From IMG/VR virus record IMGVR_UViG_3300017782_004332, positions 1 to 64,000 of that record: a stretch of 64,000 nucleotides of DNA; one strand, written 5' to 3'. Shown here one piece after another: positions 59,939 through 64,000 of this stretch (positions are counted from its first letter, which is position 1; each line of letters begins with the position of its first letter). A model generated the notes under the pieces. That model did no database searches. It was given only the letters and a program-made list of their open reading frames with translations, and was not told the origin of the DNA. The translations under genes were made by a program, and so were the position numbers. The DNA comes from a virus.

Positions 59939-60122
59939 GTATCCTAAAAAAACTGGTCCAAACAGTTGGATAGTACAAGTTCGCGAGAACGGTAAAACGA
60001 AAGAACTTTACCTAGAATTTCCTGAAGGTTGTATTGATCAAGTTGGTTGGGACATCGGAGACACGCTTATGTGGGAAGAATTAAGCAACGGTGATTGGTC
60101 ATTAACAAAGAAGGTTGAATAA
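59931..60122 (+). CDS. Small hypothetical protein, AbrB-like impression
   Basis: 63 residues. PNSWIVQVRENGKTKELYLEFPEGCIDQVGWDIGDTLMWEEL resembles a short AbrB/SpoVT-like or phage beta-barrel fold (strand, LEFP, W-x-x-GD). Overlaps the previous gene by 8 nt. Assignment is weak. Confidence 0.58.
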   Translation: MGEYPKKTGPNSWIVQVRENGKTKELYLEFPEGCIDQVGWDIGDTLMWEELSNGDWSLTKKVE

Positions 60123-60125
60123 ATA
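60120..60125 (+). promoter_or_regulatory. TAAATA late-promoter-like box, 5 nt before ATG
   Basis: TAAATA overlaps the previous stop codon; TCTAT then ATG at 60131. Confidence 0.6.
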
Positions 60126-60130
60126 TCTAT

Positions 60131-60373
60131 ATGAAACTAGTATTTAAAACACCATCAGGCCCTGTCGAAGCACAAGGTGAATTTACAAAAAGATACAAGG
60201 TTGTATCTAATAATTCTACTAGTGCATCAGACATTACACAGTTCTGGACTTGGTTGAAATACGAGTTACCACACTTAGATCAAAATAAAACCCAACGTGT
60301 GTTTGGAGCATCTTTGTTAGATTTTAACAAGATAAATGCACAATGGAAAGATAAATTCACTTTTGAGTCATAA
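60131..60373 (+). CDS. Small hypothetical protein, probably leaderless late gene
   Basis: 80 residues, soluble, with Trp/Phe-rich middle (ITQFWTWLKYELPHLDQNKTQRVFG). No ribosome site. No family recognised. Confidence 0.6.
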   Translation: MKLVFKTPSGPVEAQGEFTKRYKVVSNNSTSASDITQFWTWLKYELPHLDQNKTQRVFGASLLDFNKINAQWKDKFTFES

Positions 60374-60447
60374 ACCACATTCGAACCGGTTGCTTTTCTT
60401 CACAAAGATATATATAATTTGTAAAGTATATTCAATGGAGATTATTA

Positions 60448-61722
60448 ATGGCATTACCAAAAGGCCCTAGAAAAAAGAAACCTATAGTTAGACGCACCAA
60501 AGGTAACGAACCATCGTACGATGGTGTTGAACAACTAACTGGTAAAGCATACGGTAGTTTTAGATCGGCATGCCAGGACCATTATCGTATGGAATTTAAA
60601 ACTTCAGATTACAAACAATGGACTATAGATTATCTAGAGAATATTGAATACGGAAAATACAAAGACGTTATTAGTATTGTAAAAAAGAATCCAGATAATA
60701 ATTTTAGTTCGACACTTGGCGGTCTTTGTAGAATGCGTTTAAAGGGTGTTGCTGATTACAACGAAGAGTATGATACCTATTGGCAGTCATTGCCTGGTAC
60801 TAGTGGTTTTGTAAAACCAATGAGTGCGTTTATTCAACGACAGATAGAAGAATTAAAAGAAAAAGGCAATGCCATTGTTGAAATTAAGCAACAAGAAAAA
60901 AAGAAAGAAGAAGAAAAGCCAAAAAAATATATTCCAACTATACAAGAAAGAATACAAATGGCAATCCCAGCAATGACTGATCAATTTGAAGATGCTATTG
61001 ACGAGTTTGCAATGCAAAGCAGATTAGACTTTAAAGATATTAAACCTTTAACAATATTCCGTCAGCGTGATGTTAAACAACCACATGCAAAGATTATTGC
61101 AGAAATATACGAACCTGCACTAGCAGAAATGCGAGAACTGTTAAATCCGCCTGTATTAAAAACAGAACATGATAAAGATTTTCATCAACAATTAAAAGAT
61201 GGTTATTCACATTACGATAAAAAACAAATTAAAAAGTTATATGAATTTTATTCTTCAATAATTACTGCCTGTGATGGTATCATTGCAGAACGTAAGGCTA
61301 GCCGTAAACCACGTAAATTGAGTGTTAAGGCCCCAGAAAAAGTAGTAGCCAAATTGAAATATAAAGTTAGTGACGCAACATATGGAGCAAGTATCGAACC
61401 ACATAAATTCATTATGGCAAATATGTTGGTAATTTTTAATTGCAAAAATAGGAAATTGGGCGTATACTATACTAATAATGAAGATCCATTGGGCCAAAAA
61501 AGAGACGGTACTGGTCTTTATTTGAAAGGACAAACTATCCAACGATTTGATGAAAAGACATCGGTATGGAAAGTGTTACGTAAACCACAAATACAACTTG
61601 AGGAAATGCGTAATTTAAATACAAGACGTAAATTTGAAAACTGGTGGAGTACTGTTAAAACTACTGAGACTAAGATGAATGGCAGAATTAACCCAGAAAC
61701 AATATTGATAGGAGTATATTGA
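60448..61722 (+). CDS. Conserved-type phage protein of unknown function
   Basis: 424 residues. Basic N-terminus ([15 protein letters not shown]), a helical K/E-rich central part including a charged coiled-coil-like linker (about 140-170), and a C-terminal half (about 270-424) with [40 protein letters not shown]. Similar proteins are found in T4-like marine phages; no function known to me. Overlaps clpP by 4 nt and so is co-expressed with it; TATAAT-like sequence upstream. Confidence 0.65.
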   Translation: MALPKGPRKKKPIVRRTKGNEPSYDGVEQLTGKAYGSFRSACQDHYRMEFKTSDYKQWTIDYLENIEYGKYKDVISIVKKNPDNNFSSTLGGLCRMRLKGVADYNEEYDTYWQSLPGTSGFVKPMSAFIQRQIEELKEKGNAIVEIKQQEKKKEEEKPKKYIPTIQERIQMAIPAMTDQFEDAIDEFAMQSRLDFKDIKPLTIFRQRDVKQPHAKIIAEIYEPALAEMRELLNPPVLKTEHDKDFHQQLKDGYSHYDKKQIKKLYEFYSSIITACDGIIAERKASRKPRKLSVKAPEKVVAKLKYKVSDATYGASIEPHKFIMANMLVIFNCKNRKLGVYYTNNEDPLGQKRDGTGLYLKGQTIQRFDEKTSVWKVLRKPQIQLEEMRNLNTRRKFENWWSTVKTTETKMNGRINPETILIGVY

Positions 61723-62315
61723 TGAGTAACCTAGTACCTATGGTGGTTGAAAAATCACATGACGGAGAAAGAGCCTATGACATTTTTAGTCGTTTGCTTA
61801 AAGATCGTATCGTTTTTTTAAACGGTCCGGTGCATGACGGTGTAGCACATAGTTTAACTGCACAACTAATTTTATTAGAATCAGATAGTGGAACAAAACC
61901 GATCCACTTTTATATTAATTCACCGGGTGGTGTAGTAAGCAGTGGTATGGCAATTTATGATACAATGCAATATATCAAGTCTCCTGTTTATACATATGTT
62001 ATGGGTCAAGCGGCATCAATGGGATCTTTACTTGCTCAGGCAGGTGATCCAGGACACAGGTATATGTTGCCACATGCAAGACACATGATTCACCAACCAA
62101 GCGGTGGTGCTAGTGGTCAAGCAACTGATATTCAAATTCATGCAGAAGAAATTATCAAACTTAAAAAAGAATTAACAGAAATATATGTTAAGCATAATTC
62201 AAAAGAAAAAACATTTGATGATTTAAGTAATGATATGGAACGTGATAAGTTTATGACTGCCTCAGAAGCACTTGAATACGGACTTATTGATGAAATCTTT
62301 GAAAGGAGAGACTGA
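61719..62315 (+). CDS. clpP: ClpP protease subunit
   Basis: 198 residues, canonical. Triad visible: Ser99 (GQAASMGS), His124 (HMIHQP) and the Asp of MERDKFM near the end; INSPGG and YDTMQYI helices normal. N-terminal propeptide is short. Forms the tetradecameric barrel that partners ClpX. Co-transcribed with the 424-aa protein. Together with clpX, clpS and the ClpP-like gene gives the phage its own protease set. Confidence 0.97.
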   Translation: MMSNLVPMVVEKSHDGERAYDIFSRLLKDRIVFLNGPVHDGVAHSLTAQLILLESDSGTKPIHFYINSPGGVVSSGMAIYDTMQYIKSPVYTYVMGQAASMGSLLAQAGDPGHRYMLPHARHMIHQPSGGASGQATDIQIHAEEIIKLKKELTEIYVKHNSKEKTFDDLSNDMERDKFMTASEALEYGLIDEIFERRD

Positions 62316-62497
62316 TGAAAGACGGACCTATGTTTGAACATATCAACAGAAGCACAGAAGGTATGATCAAAGCAGAATATATTACATACACTGTGAAGGA
62401 CGGACAACTTATAAAGGAAACTTCTATTAGACAGTTTCAAAAAAGTGGAGACTATCATGATAGTTTTCTAAGTGATCCATTGGTAGAGGTAAAATAA
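62315..62497 (+). CDS. Small hypothetical protein
   Basis: 60 residues following clpP with an ATGA-type overlap; beta-rich (AEYITYTVKDGQLIKETSIRQF). Similar short proteins follow clpP-like or early genes in marine T4-like phages. Unknown. Confidence 0.6.
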   Translation: MKDGPMFEHINRSTEGMIKAEYITYTVKDGQLIKETSIRQFQKSGDYHDSFLSDPLVEVK

Positions 62498-62658
62498 TGG
62501 AACCAGTAGATCCTAGCAAGAAACATTTTTATATTAGTTTAGTAAAGAGTGCGTTACGTATCCTAGGATGTGTAGCAGTTTTGTTAGGTGGAGGTATTAT
62601 ATACCTAGCAAGTGCATTTTTACTTGCTGAACTGTTGGGTATTGCAGAGGAATTGTAA
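62497..62658 (+). CDS. Very small membrane protein
   Basis: 53 residues with one long membrane helix (about 19-46: LRILGCVAVLLGGGIIYLASAFLLAELLG). Both ends form TAATG overlaps with neighbours, which supports translation. Unknown function. Confidence 0.68.
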   Translation: MEPVDPSKKHFYISLVKSALRILGCVAVLLGGGIIYLASAFLLAELLGIAEEL

Positions 62659-63767
62659 TGCCTGTAGCAACCTTTGATAAACCAATCGACAATATTAGGG
62701 TCTCGCAATTAGATATTAAGAAGGGAGAGTTTCCTGGTGACTGGGTCAAGGGCGGTCCTATACAAGATTTCAGCAGTATTGGTATCGACGATCGTGCTAG
62801 TAAGATATCGTTAACTGTTATCGACGATACTGTTATTGTTGATACTGTGAAAACAAAAACATTACTAGGCGATATTGATTTTACAGGTAATGTAAATTTT
62901 AAAAAAAATGTATTTGTTGCTGGCAAACTCGAAGTTGACGAATTAATTACAAAGCAGTTAATGGCGGACGAACATACCGAAAGACAGTATGTTGAATTTA
63001 GCCACAAGAATAAACGCAAAACAAGTGTCGGAACAGGATTTATTTGGACACATCCTAAGCAATACACAAAGCAATTTGTATATCTAAATAAACCTGACAG
63101 ATTTTACAGCACAGAACCATTAGAATTACATAAAGATAAGTCATATATGATAGGACAACAAGATGTATTATCACAAAGTACACTTGGTGCTAGTGTAGTT
63201 AAAAGTAGTTTACAACAGGTAGGACAACTTAAAAATCTTAAAGTAAGTGGACGAGTTGAAATTGGGGAATACATATTTTATGATCCTAATTTAGATAGAA
63301 TAGGGTTTGGTACAGACAAGCCTGCAGGCGATCTTGCTATTCTTAATTTTGAATATGATACAAATTTTGTTATTGATGCTGATGAAGGACTTATTAAACT
63401 AGGTGCTTATAATAATAAAAGTGTTGGGTTAATTACAGATGACCAAGTACGATTAACTATTGATCCCAAAGGTAACTTAACCGTAGGACAAGAAGGTAAC
63501 AATGATGCTGTTCATCACATTTACGGAAAAGTAGGAATTGGCATTAAAAACCCGCAACATAGTATGGATGTTGTTGGAAATATAAAGTTTCAAAACAGGG
63601 TGTTTACTGTTGCTGATCGCCCACCTTTAAAAGGTAGATGGAATAAAGGCGACACTGTGTGGAACAAAAATCCTAAAGAAGATGCACCAGTTGGATGGAT
63701 TTGTACTGTTGGTGGAAACCCAGGACAATGGAACAGTTTCGGTTTTATCGGCAAACCTAACAATTAA
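62658..63767 (+). CDS. Virion structural/fibre-like protein
   Basis: 369 residues. N-terminal half has KISLTVIDDTVIVDTVKTKTLLGDIDFTGNVNFKKNVFVAGKLEVDE, with head-fibre-like repeated strands; the C-terminal part (GNLTVGQEGNNDAVHHIYGKVGIGIKNPQHSMDVVGNIKF...GDTVWNKNP) resembles phage fibre tip/attachment segments. Starts in a TAATG overlap. Confidence 0.7.
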   Translation: MPVATFDKPIDNIRVSQLDIKKGEFPGDWVKGGPIQDFSSIGIDDRASKISLTVIDDTVIVDTVKTKTLLGDIDFTGNVNFKKNVFVAGKLEVDELITKQLMADEHTERQYVEFSHKNKRKTSVGTGFIWTHPKQYTKQFVYLNKPDRFYSTEPLELHKDKSYMIGQQDVLSQSTLGASVVKSSLQQVGQLKNLKVSGRVEIGEYIFYDPNLDRIGFGTDKPAGDLAILNFEYDTNFVIDADEGLIKLGAYNNKSVGLITDDQVRLTIDPKGNLTVGQEGNNDAVHHIYGKVGIGIKNPQHSMDVVGNIKFQNRVFTVADRPPLKGRWNKGDTVWNKNPKEDAPVGWICTVGGNPGQWNSFGFIGKPNN

Positions 63768-63797
63768 CCATATACCTAATTTCTTAAATCAAAACAA

Positions 63798-63803
63798 TAA
63801 ATA
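63798..63803 (+). promoter_or_regulatory. TAAATA late-promoter-like box, 5 nt before ATG
   Basis: AATAAATA then TTGGT then ATG at 63809. Confidence 0.6.
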
Positions 63804-63808
63804 TTGGT

Positions 63809-64000
63809 ATGAAGAACATTATTTTTTTAAAGAAAGAGATTCCTAATCGCATCAGGAAACAAGTAGAATATTGGAACCTGTTTGCGAAGTTAGCACCAAT
63901 AGCATTTGTTGTTGGAGGGTTCTTTTTCTATGAGTTTAACTTTTGCTCGTTACAAACACTATTGTTTGTAGGCGCCGGGATGTTTACTGTCACGGCAGTT
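63809..64000 (+). CDS. Membrane protein, 3' end beyond the window
   Basis: 64 codons visible without a stop. Begins MKNIIFLKKEIPNRIRKQVE, then two hydrophobic helices (about 29-43, LAPIAFVVGGFFFYEF; about 49-64, LLFVGAGMFTVTAV) so far. Predicted leaderless late gene. Identity cannot be given from the fragment. Confidence 0.6.
   Translation, partial: MKNIIFLKKEIPNRIRKQVEYWNLFAKLAPIAFVVGGFFFYEFNFCSLQTLLFVGAGMFTVTAV

Noticed and set aside
60131-60373. Small protein considered as SmpB, the tmRNA partner
   Set aside because: It is only 80 residues and lacks the SmpB beta-barrel motifs; no other candidate was found, so host SmpB is assumed.

Overview
The window looks like about 64 kb of the genome of a large, AT-rich marine T4-like myophage, most likely one infecting a SAR11-type alphaproteobacterium (a 'pelagimyophage', relatives of Pelagibacter phage HTVC008M). 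Evidence for a phage: about 98 tightly packed, often overlapping genes, many very short; six tRNAs; ribonucleotide reductase plus glutaredoxin; a PAAR tail-spike tip; fibre proteins with repeats, a beta-helix and a LamG-like domain; a peptidoglycan hydrolase; no ribosomal or central-metabolism blocks. Evidence for an alphaproteobacterial host: a circularly permuted two-piece tmRNA, a Shemin-pathway 5-aminolevulinate synthase, and a curli-like cluster of the kind reported in pelagimyophages. T4 core head and tail genes (portal, major capsid, sheath) are outside the window, so the assignment is inference.

Layout. 1-8.97 kb: a PiT-like transporter, a DUF1353 gene, then small genes many of which start M-x-(hydrophobic)-x-E-(L/F/I), as expected of internal head proteins carrying capsid-targeting peptides. 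9-17 kb: RecB-like exonuclease, beta-helix fibre, nrdA-nrdB-glutaredoxin, PAAR. 17.09-17.6 kb: permuted tmRNA (tag ANDNFASEELRLAA) with a small ORF nested between its two pieces. 17.6-25.4 kb: glycine-zipper protein, fibres, SNase-like nuclease, cell-wall hydrolase, lipoproteins. 25.4-32.1 kb: large coiled-coil membrane protein, ClpX, DnaQ-like exonuclease, 2OG oxygenase, GMP reductase, peroxiredoxin. 32.1-36.2 kb: ALAS on the minus strand, then Hsp20, ClpS, heme oxygenase and a ferredoxin-dependent bilin reductase. 36.2-41.1 kb: large PD-(D/E)XK-like protein, 2OG oxygenase, two tRNAs, GroES-GroEL. 41.2-46.6 kb: fibre proteins with a subtilase and small membrane proteins. 46.6-54 kb: CHASE2 nucleotide cyclase divergent from a CsgF-CsgG-curlin-FecR-curlin operon. 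54-64 kb: small genes, four tRNAs, a structured intergenic element, a ClpP-like protease, a canonical ClpP, and structural genes.

Three host-takeover modules stand out. (1) A proteostasis kit: tmRNA, ClpX with an intact ClpP-docking loop, two ClpP-family proteases, ClpS, GroES, GroEL and Hsp20. The Hsp20 and GroES leaders both carry a CTTGCT-N6-AGGAG hairpin that resembles a ROSE-type RNA thermometer. (2) A tetrapyrrole module: ALAS, heme oxygenase and bilin reductase, covering heme supply and conversion to a bilin in a host without phycobilisomes. (3) A surface-amyloid module: curli secretion and curlin-repeat proteins with a FecR-domain protein and a membrane cyclase.

Expression signals fall into two classes. 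Host-type sigma70 promoters (TTGACA, 16-18 nt, TATAAT-like) precede the tmRNA, tRNAs, groES and others. TAAATA boxes resembling T4 late promoters precede many genes; in seven cases TAAATA is followed by exactly five nucleotides and then ATG, which predicts leaderless late mRNAs. No CRISPR array, integrase, transposase or SmpB gene was recognised.
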